Source: Ectocarpus siliculosus (taxonomy: Eukaryota; Sar; Phaeophyceae; Ectocarpales; Ectocarpaceae). Taken from it: 64,000 nt of DNA. Under the pieces are notes generated by a model. The model was given only the letters and a program-made list of their open reading frames with translations, made no database searches and had not been told where the DNA came from. The stretch's first letter is position 1. Every line of letters begins with the position of its first letter. The DNA is taken from contig FN649728.1 in NCBI GenBank assembly GCA_000310025.1, positions 4,945,129 to 5,009,128 on the forward strand. The letters run 5' to 3'. Position numbers and translations under genes: made by a program. Below, piece after piece: positions 45,501 through 58,654 of the stretch.

Positions 45501-46026
45501 ACCGGGATTGCGACCCGATGCTGCTGACACGTCTGAAGCGGCTGCCGGATTGTTGGAGTCATCCCCCGCTGACCCATCTCGTACCAATATCTCACTTCCA
45601 GGAGCTCCAGCATCGTCCGATCCCGCAGCTTGTGCCGCCAGGTCTGACGGTGCCGATGCTACTATTGGTGATGTGCTTTCTGGTGTTCTGCCGTCTCCCG
45701 TTGCTCCGGCCGCCTGAGGTGTTTCCAAGGCGGCTGATGCCGAAGCACCGCCGGCTCCAGCTTTTTCGCTAGCGTTGCCCAATTCGCTAGCCACGGGTGC
45801 GTGCACCGCAGCCCAAGCCAGAGCCGCACTCCGTTCTTGCTTGCCTGATGCGTCGGGGTTGGCCGCTGCTTGTGCACCTGATGCTGCTGCTACTGCTACT
45901 GCTGCTGCTCCTGCTCCTGCTCCTGCTGACGCTGGCTGTTGCTCGCCGGGGGGCGCCTGCGCCGGGCTGCCATCACCGATCGGCACGCCGAGAACCGGCT
46001 CGCCGTCACCAGCCCCTCCGTGTGCT

Positions 46027-46066
<40 letters not shown>

Positions 46067-46104
46067 CCGAGGATCCGACGCCGTCGCTGTTACCGACAAC
46101 AGCA

Positions 46105-46141
<37 letters not shown>

Positions 46142-46296
46142 AGGTACTGCCGTTGTTTCTGTTCTCGCCAGGTAAGCTGGCCGCGACTGGAGCAGCGCCC
46201 TCGCCGTCAAGCGCTCTCCCATTCAAAGCTTCAAGCGCCGTAGATGTACGCAAAAAAAAAGGTTGCGGTTTCAGATGGCTGAGCGCAGTCATACAA
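36583..46296 (-). CDS. MYCBP2: RING-Cys-relay E3 ubiquitin ligase, MYCBP2/PHR type, with giant linker
   Basis: E3 ligase that passes ubiquitin from E2 over two cysteines to a hydroxyl or amine. Exons, high to low: 46296 (tentative)-45417, 45008-44902, 44523-44360, 44166-43984, 43682-43567, 43008-42892, 42638-42564, 40568-37923, 37630-37406, 36837-36583; all joins keep phase, giving about 1587 residues from the ATG at 46292. Order: poly-Ser/Ala/Gly start; IBR-like Cys-rich module (FVQCPGCPM, RFRCPSCSTCFCGAC, PYHIGFDC, CTYCGD); CGHPCRG and CIPCIEPDC; RING (FCNVCWTESLLAAPCVK, CGHFVHVSCG, FGFMSCPVCRADK); low-complexity linker; tandem-cysteine domain (CHSCRKPYFGG to GCGICRP). The relay cysteines, in FGGLVSC and VASYFC, are present. 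The C-terminal half follows human MYCBP2 closely, but the giant MYCBP2 N-terminus is absent as far as can be seen. The first exon may be preceded by others. Confidence 0.9.
37923..40568 (-). CDS. Single 882-codon exon: linker between RING and tandem-cysteine domain
   Basis: One exon of 2646 nt, phase 0 at both ends, preceded by CTTGTGTTTCGCGCAG and followed by a GT after YSYYQ. It has poly-Ala, (GAA)n, Gln-rich, Gly-Ala-Ser repeats, acidic stretches (LDMEEEEG), basic patches (RRVRRKSRKG, AKRKREG) and a charged end (ELTKEERAKLVKRALKKYSYYQ) that leads straight into the zinc-binding CHSC. No folded domain was recognised. On the opposite strand the same DNA gives long GC-rich open frames, which are shadows. 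Confidence 0.85.
45860..46165. repeat. GCT/GCA trinucleotide runs in the ligase first exon
   Basis: Several (GCT)n runs, the clearest at about 46029-46066 and 46106-46138, encode poly-Ser on the minus strand and are separated by Asp/Gly/Asn-rich text. A run near 45885-45930 encodes Ala/Gly. Such runs commonly vary in length between individuals. Confidence 0.8.
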
Positions 46297-49200
46297 CTGC
46301 AGTAGGAACAGCAGAGGCTAACCTGACACCAATACAAGATCGGTTCTCCTTGTTTCCTGGACAGTGTGATTCCCCAAACCAATGAGAGCTACATACCTGC
46401 CGTTTACATGGTTTACCGCACAGGCTCCATATTTCAACCGGAATAGCGGCCATATTGTAATAAATGCTTGTTTCAGTGGGGCGGACTATTAACCCAAGCT
46501 GAAACTCATCACCTGACTCAGCCAGTCGAGCAACGCACTTTTTTGCTTGTAGCCCTTGACAAAGTGGAACACTACATTTGATATATATATATATATATTT
46601 CCTAAAAAACTGTAACGTGTGCCTATCTCAAGTTAAAAGCTCAGCTACTTCTTCTCATGTACGAACACGTGTCCAACAGCAAGTTCAAGGAATGTGTCCC
46701 CTACACGGTACGCGAATCAATTTCTTCCACACGCTATGCATAGGGCCAATTTGTACCAATGCTGCATACCAGGTAAACCCGTGTACCTGGACCCGCTGCC
46801 GGAAAGGAAGAGTCCTCCTCGCCGCTATCGTTTCCCAGGTCGATAGCCTGTTGACACAATCAATCGCATATGTTGACCGCCGCGCGAGAACGAGCGACAA
46901 AAAGTTCAGCGAGCAAAGCAGGCAGACGGTCGCAAGATTCACATTCTGCGCCGTACTCGAACAAGTCAGGTACCTGATATTCATCTTCACGGAGAAGAGT
47001 GCCTGAATTCTTGCCCATGGTTGGCTTCAAGCGTAGCCTACGCAGCTTTCTATTGAGTATACATCTTGGATAAAGTGCCGAATCGATGAAATTTCGGGGG
47101 TTACTATTATCGGGGACAGGGGTATGTGGGGTACGGGTACGGTCTACCGAACCCCTGCCTGTCTATTTCATGGTAAAACCGTTAAAATTGAGTTCTTCGC
47201 GTAGGCAGCCCGCTTCAAGCGCCTGCTGGAATAAACAAAACAACACTAGCTGTGCGCCCCCCCCGTTTCCCAATACTTATAAGTTTTGCATCTTTCCGAG
47301 AGACAATATCTATTTCTCCGAAGTGTTCTGTTTCTTCTTACGTTGTGTAGCCGCCCCCGGGGCATTCACACGTTAAAAGTAACGCACCCATTCCCGCAAT
47401 TGTTGTTGTTGTTCATGTGGTTGTTGTCGTCACCATTTTCTCGTTGATTCTTACTTCTGAAGTACAACCGTTCTATCCATATTCGAGGGCTACCTCCCCT
47501 GTACTCCGGCTGACAAACACACGAGTTGCGCTGTCTCAAGTGTGTTGGTGCCCAACGTCCAAGTGCTGTACGGTACCGCTGGACTCAGAAGGCGTCGCTC
47601 GCCATTTCAGTACGATATCCAGCAAAAACAGAACAAAACAAAACGAATGTGGTCGTTCACAACCAACACAGGCTTTCTTGTAAACTATGTTGAAGCCCGA
47701 TAACGTGGGTTCCAGCGAGAGAGGCCAACGGCAAACGTTAGTTTGTTTGTGTGCGCGTGCGTCCGGGGAAGGCCCAACCACCGAAAAAGAGCCCGACATC
47801 CCCAGGTGGGCGTGTGTGTTGTAACTGGTCAAGTCCACCAGCCAAAATATATACTTCTTCAGTAAAAAGCTTGCAGCCAGTGCGACAACCTAGCCTCCGG
47901 TCTACAGCAGTGACCTAATACCTGCCGGTTGGGAAAGGTCGCTTAAGGGTTCTATCGATTGTATCAACCATTTTTAAGGCCGAGGCCGAAGCTCTTTCGC
48001 CCCGTGGTGGTCTTCTCTGTTCTGTCCTTCGGCCCCCTCTCCCTTTGAACTTGTCACAATGTTAACGCCCCCCGCGATGCTCTCAAAGGATTAGATATCG
48101 GTGGCAACTTGGTAGATATGAACTCGACGGTTCACGTATACCAATTACAACAAGGAATCCCTCCGGAGTGGGCTCATACAAGTAGCATAACCAGGGTGAT
48201 GCAAGACAAAATAACAAGCAAATACAGCACGACCAGCCCACAGCTGGCTGCCGGGTCCCAATTGTGGCGTTTCCGAAGCTCAACTCACACGGTTGACGTG
48301 CTTGGACTAATATAGAAAGACGAAAAGACCAACGATACAGAGCCAAAGAGCAATAACTGCATGTACAGCAGTCTTACGACGAAGGCCCACCCCACCCAAT
48401 ACCAACAGCTAAAATACTTTTATTTTGGTCTGACTGGTCTCGGTGGGTCTACCTCGTTCCCTCGCACAGCAGGACATGCTGGTAAGAAATAAACGGCGAC
48501 GGTTGCCCGAGACAAGAGGTTCTTCAATGGTGGCTATTCTGTATATCTATTCTGTGATCTTGTGAATACGGTGGTGATTTCTAACAGAGTTCCGAAGAGG
48601 CAGATGGTCGGAAAACACAGCAGCCGTCCAGCAGCGGTGCGGGTAGAGCTTGTCCTCAGCCGGGCGTAAAATAGAGTGGTCTACTATGCTATTAGCATTT
48701 ACTCCTATACCTTCATAAGCAATCTTGGAATACGTGAAAAACGAACGATCCTCTCCGATCTCAATTCCACACCTGAAAGGCTGACGCCCCCGCCCCGTTG
48801 GGATGCTGCTGCTGCCAAGCAGCCACTAACGAGGCATCCAAAAACGGCGCTGGTTCGTCCCCCTCGCTGTCGCTAGATAAAGAGATGACCTACCGGGGGA
48901 GTTGGGGCAGACAAGTCGTGTAGGGCAGGTCCGCAGAGGGTGTGTCGGCGGCACCCTTGCATCCTTCATCAGCTTCACAGCTTCACAGCTTCACAGCTTC
49001 ACACCTACCCACAACTATTGTACCTCTATACATGACTCCTGCTGTAGATATATCCTTTTCTAGCCATCGACACATGTCCAAAGCTACTGCCTTCACAAAC
49101 CAACCCACAAAAGAAAGTGTGTTCAAATGTTTATCATGGTCGAACGCAGTTACTACTGCTCACAGGTACCGCTATCCATGGAGCGAGCGAGGTGAAGTGG

Positions 49201-51473
49201 ACAAACTGACTTCAAAGGACGCGCATTGAAGTTGTACACAACGTGATGAAAGGAGCAATCCGGATATGGAACGTGCGCGATCTACAAGTGCGATCTTCGA
49301 GACTGCATGGCGCCCTTCTCCACCCTAGGGCAAGCAAGCGACATGGCGGAGCTGCGAATTCGTCGTGGATGTAGACTACACGAGGCACCGGTGTGATCAT
49401 GACCCTATTATCACCCCGTTCCAGAGTTTCAGACCGCGTCTCTGAACACATAAATATCAAAGGAACTATCCACATCCAGCCCCAGTCAACCCACCTCGGC
49501 TGCCATGCTTTGACGACCAACACGCGCGATGCACGGGCGCGTCAGGGTGGAGGTGACGTTGATTACTGGGGTGATTGTGTGATTGTTGATGTTTTTTTTT
49601 TTTCGATGACCGGGTTGTCGGGTGTTCCACCAAACTCCGTTTTCCGCTCGTGGCGGGGACAGTCATCATGTAGACACGTTAATTACTATTATTTTTTTAT
49701 TATTTTTCTTACTATGACAGATCACTTGAAATCAGTGACCCTTCTGTCTATTCAACCGCCGCACAACAGGGCGAAGCAATGCCTCTTGTCCGCTATGGTG
49801 AGCGGAAGCTGTTGTACTTCTCAACAGAAGCCGCTGCTGAAAGTCGGGGAGGCGTCGTGATTAGCGATGCCCTACCGAGTCATGCTTCGGTTGTCGCACG
49901 TCGTGCGCTGTAGCTCGAGATCGGCTTTTGACACCAAGGTCGGGCGGTGGGCTACAGCAGTACGGGCCCGGAGATAAGAAACGTCATAATCCGGTCGAGG
50001 CTCAATCCCTTATTTTGCGTCGAAGGCCCGGCCGAAGTCGCCCATTTTCTTTAAAAGGCATTTCATATTCCTTTGGACTGTCACATCCTCCTGATGCTGT
50101 TATTTCTCATTGTTCTTTAATTTCTGGCGAAGAATATGCAGCAAGTAGTCTATACAACATCACCAAACATTCATGCAGCAGCGGGTGTAAAGTAGCCCGC
50201 GCAGGCGTCGAGTAGCTACAAGCGCGGAGGTGGGGGGGGGGCAGCGCCAACAATCACTCCCCCCTACGAAAAAAAACGTTGTCCAGCTAGGTACGGGGGG
50301 AGTGTGAGCACGGAAGGAGCAGCAGTGGAACGTTTCTTATTGGATACGCTCCCCCAGCAACCCTTGTTTCTCATGTATTGGGGGTATCGCACGATCGTGT
50401 TTCTTATTGGGACGTTTCTTATATGTCGTGTCTGAGATAGAGATGTGTTTCTTAGTCCTTTTTCCTTATTTTTCGTAAAAAGTTGAGCCTTTTTTTTAAC
50501 GGAATTTCGGGCCCGCACTGCTGTATGCCATGTGATGAAAATGCCTCGAGAAAAAAAAAATCGGAAAAAAATCGGTCTGGAGAGACCCAAGTTAGTGCTT
50601 GGAATTACCGGATCACCCTTATCACCCCTACAGCCGAACTTAGCACAGTGGTTCGTGCGGCCCTCACCCAACAACAGTTGTCTGCCTCTGACCGTGTACA
50701 TGTATGTGTGGCTTGATAACTTCTTATTTTGAGCAGATATTCGTCGCTGATGACGAATTTACTTCTTGTTCCCATACGTGTCCCACCAAGCGGCAAACAA
50801 ACTACGTCAACGTCCGTTTGGATCCATTCGAAATATATACCATGTATTTGATGGTACGTTGTAAGGCGTAAGACTACAGCGTATGATTTATGTGTATCTG
50901 GGTACAGAATAAAAATCGTCAATATTTAACGTATTTCTCGTGCACCAGCTCAGCGCCGGTAGCCTACAGACGTTCATGTGGCAATGACTACAAAAGACCA
51001 ACACCTGGTATACCCTACCCGTGGATCGGACGCACCATCACATCTATCTTCCTTCCGCAATCACTGCAGTTGGATACAAAAATGCTGGCGCGGCAACACC
51101 AAAACAATAACAGAAGACTCAAGGTATCATGGAGCGGCATCATTGAGTCACTTTCAACCGTCTGGGTCCACAGGGGCACGTTGGGGATCATGATGTTCCC
51201 CCGCTCTACCATAAACGGGTGCGAGCTACGAAGAAGATGGATATGTGTAGAGAGATATATCAACTTGGTCACAGATTTTGGCCACCTCGTATCACGCTTG
51301 TCAATGAAACATGCTCTCGAGCATGAAAGAAACAGAGAGACTGGAATAGTTGTCCTCTCACGCAATTTCAAGGCGAAAATACATCGAATGCATGCTTCCA
51401 CCAGGCGAACAATTCTCTACCTGCTTCCCAACTTTGGCTGCTGTTTGCTAGCATCCTATTGATCTATGCTGTT
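46297..51473. other. Intergenic stretch, no confident gene
   Basis: It lies upstream of the ubiquitin ligase and downstream of UER1, so it should carry the ligase promoter and possibly 5' exons. It contains an (AT)n run at about 46581-46599, an AGCTTCAC repeat at about 48971-49002 and a region with repeated GTTTCTTATTGG words near 50333-50460. Overlapping frames at 50890-51462 (+) and 51015-51401 (-) show no domain. Confidence 0.5.
48971..49002 (+). repeat. AGCTTCAC minisatellite, four units
   Basis: Four consecutive 8-bp units AGCTTCAC with no mismatch, in intergenic DNA. Confidence 0.9.
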
Positions 51474-54400
51474 TCACGAGCGCTTAGGCAGCTTATCGGG
51501 GATGATGCCCTCCGCTGTGAGGTTCTCTTTCATTCTCTTGAACACCCCCTGCATCGCGACGTGGATCTCTTTGATTTCCATCTCAGGGAGAGCATTTACC
51601 ATCTTCGACACGTCCTGAATGAAGACGACAAGCAACGGCAGCGTGGCAATGAGCACGTTGGATAGCGCTCACGAGGTGTTGCCGTTGACGGTGGGTAGGT
51701 GATCAACTCTTCGCTGGTGATACACCTTTGGTGGTCGTCGGGGGTAAGCCTTGTGCTCTGACCTTTGTATCGGGTATTGTGATACAGCCTTGAGCGTTTG
51801 CAACTCTGGCGTTAGCACTGAAGATAGTTTCACATGTGCAAGGTCCTGTAACAATATCAGCAAGAACGATCCCGACACTTTGACTACTCAGGACGTCCTG
51901 TTAGAATGTTGGTGCGCATCTTTCGTGTGTTCGGGTGGATCTTGTCAGTCTCAAGGATAACAAGCGCGGTAACGACAAGGTTTGAAACATCCGTGAGAAA
52001 GGCAGGGACTAGGGTATGCCCTCCACAGCACATGTCTTGCGGCAGCCAAAAAAAAACACAGATAACGCCCAGGTGTCGATTGACTTTCGGGTTTGGTTGC
52101 ATCGTGAGCGCACACTGTTGTCCTTTGGTAGTACACCGTACACTGTATGCAATGTCGGATGTCGGTTATCGTCTCATCGACACATCGGGAGGGGTACGAG
52201 AGGAAGCAGAAACAACAACCGCGACGGACGTCACCACTTGAAAAACGCACCGAGAAGCAGCAGCAGCAGCGGGTGCCTGCTACTACACTCACCAAGGTGT
52301 TGTTCGATCGGCCCGCGACCAAGATCTTGTCCTGCTCCTCAACCGTAAAGTTAGTGTAGGTGTACGAAGGGTCAATGTACTCCTTGTACATATCCAGGAT
52401 CTCGTTGTGGCTGATCGCTCCCGGGTTACAGAAGTTGTACACCCCCTGGATGCACACAACCCAAAAACGCAACCAAAGGACAAAAACAGAAATTGTGAGG
52501 TAGATACGTCGCGTCCATTACACCGTCACATGAGCAAATACAAAGAGGCAAGCAAACAAGGACGTAGCCACTTGGGTCGGTGGACTTCTTGCGCGCCATA
52601 ACGCGGGCTTCGTGGTCGCCAATTTCATCCAGCTTTACACCAAGTCTAAAACCCGTAACAAGCACTGGTTTACTTTTCGGAAAACAAGCACTTGTTTACT
52701 TCCGAAAAACAAGCACTTGCTCTTTACTTTTCGTGATCCTTTTTACTCGCAGTTTCTAACTACCCTACGCCCTTGGCTCTCGAACTGAACAACTCCGACT
52801 CGGATGCACAACGAAGAAACCCTCGGCGCGCTGGTCTCCCATTTCCAACGCGACAAGGGTGCAGCTATCCTTCCCGCAAGCTTGTGTTCTCACGCACAAG
52901 TACGTTCAACTACTAGGCACGAAATCAGGACCAAACACGCCGCCAAGATTCGAACTATCCACCAAATTCGCTGAACAGGCTACTATAAATTCACCCATGC
53001 TGAGGCGACCCACCGAAAATCTACGAGGGGGGGGGAACAGCAAAGTGCCCAAGACAGTCAACTAATGATAAGTACACGTTTCGGTGCCAAGTCAGCAGCA
53101 CCAGCATCAAAAATTACCACGGAGGCACCGCCAATAACAGCAAGTGGGGGGATAAGATAATGTAGGGTGGGAACTTGGTACACACACAGCACATGATCAA
53201 GAGCGAGCATACCTCCAACTTTTTGTCCGCCATTGCCAGCGACACCGGCAGGAGGTCTGTGAGCACCGTCATGGAGTTTGGGATGTTCACCACCTTGAAA
53301 AGGAAAGAATGGCAACAAAAAGAGGTGCTGGGTGCCCGGGCGAAATCGAGGCGATGTACTCGTCTACCACATAACTCAGATTTTTCGGGATGTGTTGTTC
53401 CGGTTCGTGATCTTTATCACGTAGGTTTAGATAAATTGCCGTGCAGCACGGACTATTGCGAGCGCCGTCAGGGAGGTATCTTCAACATGACGCCACCACC
53501 ACTTGTTTTTTAGGTCGACTCCTGACCACCACCCTCCCCTCCCACTAGAACGGCCGGTGTGTCGCATCGTAGCCTTTGAGGTCGAGGGAGTCAGGGGCTT
53601 GCCGAGAAATGTAGCGGCACACCGTAGACCACACACACACCCCGAGCCCCGCTTCAAAAGTAACAAAGCCATTTCCAACGCATGGCAAGTTTTACTGTAT
53701 GGCTGACTCCTGCGGCGAGCTATTGAGATACTCGCCGCTGCGTTGACGATTCATTCATCTGCGGTGGCGAAGTTGCCGCTACACACAGAACGAATCTAAC
53801 AAAGCGGCGATAAAAGATGTTCAAAAAGTAGGCTGCCTCACAAATGTAACTGTCTTCGTACCCACGGCACGAATCGTCAACGCAGCGGCGATAAAAGATG
53901 TTCAAAAAGTAGGCTGCCTCACAAATGTAACTGTCTTCGTACCCAACCGCAGTCGAGTGGCGAAGCAGCGACATCGTGCTACCGTTGCCGTCCTGACATC
54001 ATGGCGGTCCGCCGTGTACCATAGCATCGTGTGCGGCAGCACACCATACCATACCGTACTATACCTTGTCGTACTTGACGATCTTGGTGACGAAGTTGCG
54101 CGGGCTCAGGTCATCCGAGATAGGCATTCGCACTCGCAGGACACACACGTTGGGGAACACCCTCAACATCTGCAAAGCCACGCAACAAGAACGTGAATAA
54201 AGAGGTAAAGAGGCAGGTTTGGAAGGTGGGTTTCGTTCGTGCGGCACGTACCGGTCGGAAACGTGTAGGTTGGGGTGGGCTGGTTACGGTGAAGCGGGCA
54301 GCCACCCACAGCGAGACGTAACGTTGTCACCGCCTAGGGAACAGGAATAAAGGCGAATTACAACACAAGGCAACATGCAAACAAGCAAGCAAACGGACAC

Positions 54401-56976
54401 GGTAGCCAAGAGCACAACCTCACGACGGGTAGGTAGAGAACAGATGTTTCGCACCAATCGTAGAAAACATACACCAAACCATATTGCACTCATCGCGTGT
54501 CCCGTCTTGTCCGCCATGCAAACAGTGCACAAGGAGAGGGTAACTTCGAATGTACAAGTACAGTAGCATGCAACAAGAGATGGCAGTATACGGTAACATC
54601 AGTCACCCGGCGGCGAAAGCCGGCGGCGTACTCACGTTCTCCACCATACCCTTGGTGTCCGAGTAGAAGGACGCCTTAAAATTGGGTGCGTCGGACTCGA
54701 GGAAACCCTTTCCCCCGATCGTGTGTTCGGCATCGTATTCGTAAATGCACCTTTGTCGCGGCCGAACGGAAGGTGAACGGTTGGCTTTTGGCTACACGCA
54801 TAGTTGAAAAATGACGTGTTGATTTTATTACTTCTATTATTTAGTATTTTGCCAAGGATCAATAGAGTTCTGGTATCGAAAAGATTAGACCTTTTACAGC
54901 AGTACAATATCTGAAGAAAATGGAGACGTGCTGTTCCATCACAGATGTTCAAAATTGCGCAGATACACGGAGTGGATGCAACGTTTTGCTTCCCAGGGTA
55001 GCCGGAGCGGGCACTCAGAAACCCACCATCCATGGCGGTCCATGGCGGTGAATGTGAAACTACGTACCCATGCTGTACGTTCTTCTCCACAGTACTGAGA
55101 GGCACCTAATCGTACAAATATGGCTTGTGGCAAGATGGTGCATAGGACGACCCGACAACCCCAGTGCTACTGTAGAGGAGGTGAAGCCTGGTGACTAGCG
55201 GCCCTACTCTTACTGCAGTATATGGCATGCTATCGTGTTTCAAGAGCTGACATTACCAAGCTGAGAAACAAACGTGGTTTGAACATCCGACTTGTCTACA
55301 TCTGAAACAAGCGTCTATAGCTTTGCTTCCTTCGCCACCAGACTAGACGAGATATTCTTGGATACATGTATCAAGCGCATGGCGTACCCGGTGGCGTATA
55401 TTGTGCAGTGAATACTCTTGCTCGAGCACAGGTCCGCCAGGTTGAGCGTGCCGATAACGTTCGCCCGGATCGTCTCTGGGCGGTGGCTTTCGCACCAGTC
55501 CACGTTTGGCCGCCCCGTCTGGTCGTGCATGATACACCATAATTCCGTTCATAACAATAATAAAACATGCGAAGCATACGGGAGAGAGGCACCACGGATC
55601 GGGCAGATGGAAACTGTCAGAGAAACATCCTTCGTGGACGCGACCGACAATCTGATAAAAACGAAGATATGATTTACACGGCGAACTCAGGGAAATCTGC
55701 CACTGAAAGCTTCCGCGGGCGGCGGCTTGCCAGTCTGCTCTGTCCAGATAAACAGGAGGGTGTGCTTCTCCACAAGAGGTTCACGACGTCTGTGGAGACC
55801 GGACCGGTTCCGTGTTGCGAATGGGACAATACACCAACACCCTCGTCGATCATGGCACCGCCACATAAAAATAGCAACAACGAGAACAATATACCACTCA
55901 CCACACCGGCGGCGTTGAGGACATGGGTTGGCTTGATCGTCTCAAGCTCTCTGCACGTGGGAGGGAGAGGCAAGAGCGGGGGAACAAGCCGTAAAAACCG
56001 GGAACGATGTACGGGACAAGCAAAAATATATATATATATTATGCCAAATGAAAAACATACCGGCAGCACGCCAAAGAACCAACCCCACAACATCCGCCAT
56101 CGGGATTTTCTCCTGCGGTTCACCAGCACCAATACAACAAGAGTACAAGCACACAGACAAGATGCATGTGCTTGTTTACTAACGTTGTGTCGTCATCCCA
56201 TGCGTTACCCATCACTCAAGAGTGTGTATCTATCCTATGGTCTTGCCTCTCTGCCTGACAATCTCCGATAGAGGATCACACGGAAGAACTCCTCCGTGCA
56301 CGCCTCGAACCAGACTGGTTGCTACAGCACGATGTGCGAATTTCTTACAAACGTCACGTCACCAGGACTCGGGCTCCCCGCTTGGTCGCTGGACGGGCTC
56401 GCGGTGACCACTACCATACTATTCAACTGTTTGGGCCTTTGACAATACACCAACGAATGGCAGGATAGGGTCCCTGGTTGACAGCCGTGGGCAGTGAAAT
56501 GCAAACGCGGTCGTTCGTGCGAGGCATACGAAACGTTCTGGCTATGTCATGACACTGCTGCGTCCTCCAACTACTTAGGCACTGCAGTAGCAGTCAACAA
56601 GCCTGGGGTAGGAGTACGACGAAAGGTTGAACAAACTCAAAGGAGCCAAATAACCCCGTAAATTGTGTGCATATGCAGGAAGCGAGTCGTTCCCGGCAGG
56701 ATGGCAAGTCGGTGAACCTACGCCCCCGTTTGCTAGGCAAAAGGTCAAAGGATTGAGCGTAGGGTCTCACTTGAGTACGCTCTCTCGGTTCTCGAGCCTG
56801 GAGTCGGCAAGGTGCACCGTCTTCCCCTGCTCCCTGAGGAGGGTAGTGAGCTTCCCGCCCAACCAGCCGGTCTTCCCGTACAGCAGGTACACCTGCAAAA
56901 TCGTTTCAACATTTCGGTGAGAGTACTATCAGGGGTTACACCGTCATCCTGAAGGTTGAATATCTCTCACTAGCAT
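51474..56976 (-). CDS. UER1: UER1-type 4-keto-rhamnose 3,5-epimerase/4-reductase, complete
   Basis: Cytosolic NADPH-dependent short-chain dehydrogenase/reductase that turns UDP- or dTDP-4-keto-6-deoxyglucose into L-rhamnose nucleotide. Exons, high to low: 56976-56971 (Met-Leu only), 56892-56771, 55950-55902, 55518-55388, 54750-54636, 54169-54065, 53293-53213, 52445-52293, 51614-51474; all join in phase to 300 residues, the length of plant UER1. Residues 7-15 YGKTGWLGG form the NADPH-binding loop. NAAGV and TGRPNVDWCESH follow, then YATGCIYEYD. Tyr132 and Lys136 in SFYSDTKGM form the catalytic Y-x3-K. RVRMPISDDL, PRNFVTKIVKYDK, NFCNPGAISHNEIL and VAGRSNNTL match the C-terminal half of plant RHM/UER. 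No dehydratase domain is fused upstream, so a separate 4,6-dehydratase is implied. The two-codon first exon is inferred from phase and a good GTGAGA donor. Confidence 0.93.
53800..53945 (+). repeat. Direct repeat, 78-bp spacing, in a UER1 intron
   Basis: Copies at about 53804-53866 and 53882-53944 are near-identical over GCGGCGATAAAAGATGTTCA, GTAGGCTGCCTCACAAATGT and ACTGTCTTCGTACCCA. High identity suggests a recent local duplication. Confidence 0.9.
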
Positions 56977-58654
56977 GATGTTGTGCCTTTTCGCAGCCCC
57001 TGCTCTCTCGTGGGCCCGATTTTTTTCGGCATAAATTACACGTTAAAACCGTTTCCTGTCGTTCTTTCCGCTCAATCACGAGAATAATGTAGCGGGCACG
57101 ACCCGAGATTGTCGCGCCACGCGGCGCGCTGTGTCGGGAGCTGCTGGCGTTGGAAAGTCGCTGGAAATCAAGGATTTGGCTCTCTCGGTGGTTCCGGTCG
57201 GTTCGTTTTTTTTTGTTGTTCTACGTCACAACCAGCTGTGGAAACTTAAGCCACAACATGGCATCTGGCAGCGGCAGCAGTCTCTACCTCCCGCAACCCT
57301 CTGTCCTTCTTTCGTTGATCCTGCAGCTCCCGGACGGAAACGATGTACGCAAAGCGCGCCCCGCGCGTAGCGCGCCCGCTGTGTACACTGCTGTGAGCCA
57401 CGACAGCTACCCGCACGCACACGGACACTTTCGTCCCCAAGCAGATACGAAGTATGCTCTTTCTTTCTTTCGGATCCAATGCTTTTTTTGGGAACGAACT
57501 TCAACTTACCGCAGCAAAGCATGTACTAGCTATGCCTCCTGCACAGCACTTAGACGAGATGGTACACATGCACTTGAAAGACATGCACGGTGTGATGTGA
57601 TGGATTACTACTGTACCAGTGTAGAGCCAAGCGGGGAAACATCTCTTCCAAAACGTGGGAGAAACAAACACACAACCGCAACTTGCTGGATTCCGAGGTC
57701 GTTTGTCTGGATGCTGCTGCTGCATTCATTGCTGTAATCCTACACGGCCATAGCACCAACCAGAGTTACACACAGAACAGACACTTTTGGCACACACAAA
57801 ACAGAATCGCCGTTTCGTGCGGATGTGTGCCGCGGGATCAGCGCTGTGCAACCAAGCGGTGTGATGATGCACTTCTTTCATTATCAGACTGCGAACCTTC
57901 CAACCTGGATCTATGCTCCTTTCGCTCAACCACCGTAGCAGTATCTATCCGATCTTCGATCTCTAGCGTTAAATAGTATTTAGTCAGCTCTGCATGATGT
58001 TGCCAAGTAACATCGCATAGCGCTGCCTATGTATGTGGGAGGTGCAACACGACGGGACCGGGGGTTGCAGCCTGCCCAACTCTAATTCTGCTGTACCTAG
58101 AGTTCAATAGTCGTGCAGCTGTACACAACGTTACCGCATATATTGCGCTTTAGAAAAGCGCTTATGCTCGCGGAAGGAGACTTACAAGTACACGCCGCCC
58201 AACTATGTACATCGAGGTGCGATTTCATGGGCCGGCCAGAGAAGGGGGGATCGCAAATTTCCGTTGCACAGCCCGCTCAGAAGTAAATGTGTGTATCAAG
58301 CGTGAGAGGAACCCCCGGATTCATAGTAGTAGTCCGGGTTGGTGATGGTAAAGTCGTCAACGTCAACGACAAAATTAAATCTACACCATTTGTCGATATT
58401 ATTTACAACTTAGACTATTTTCTTTACCTACGGGTATTACGCGAGCCCGGCCGCCGTGCAGGGGGGCGGGTGAAGCACCCTTGTCCTATTCGCAGAGTTT
58501 TGGCAGCGGACCCATACATAGGGCAATTGGTTTGTACGACCGGAAGAACTAAAGAATATCATACTCCCACCAATCACATGTCGATTTGTAGGACATTTTG
58601 TAGGACAGAGACAGATGATTGGCTGATGGTCACGCCGACGAGGGGGAATCCCCA

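Noticed and set aside
50890-51462. 190-codon plus-strand and overlapping 128-codon minus-strand open frames
   Set aside because: The two overlap on opposite strands downstream of UER1, and neither shows a domain, a motif or splice evidence.
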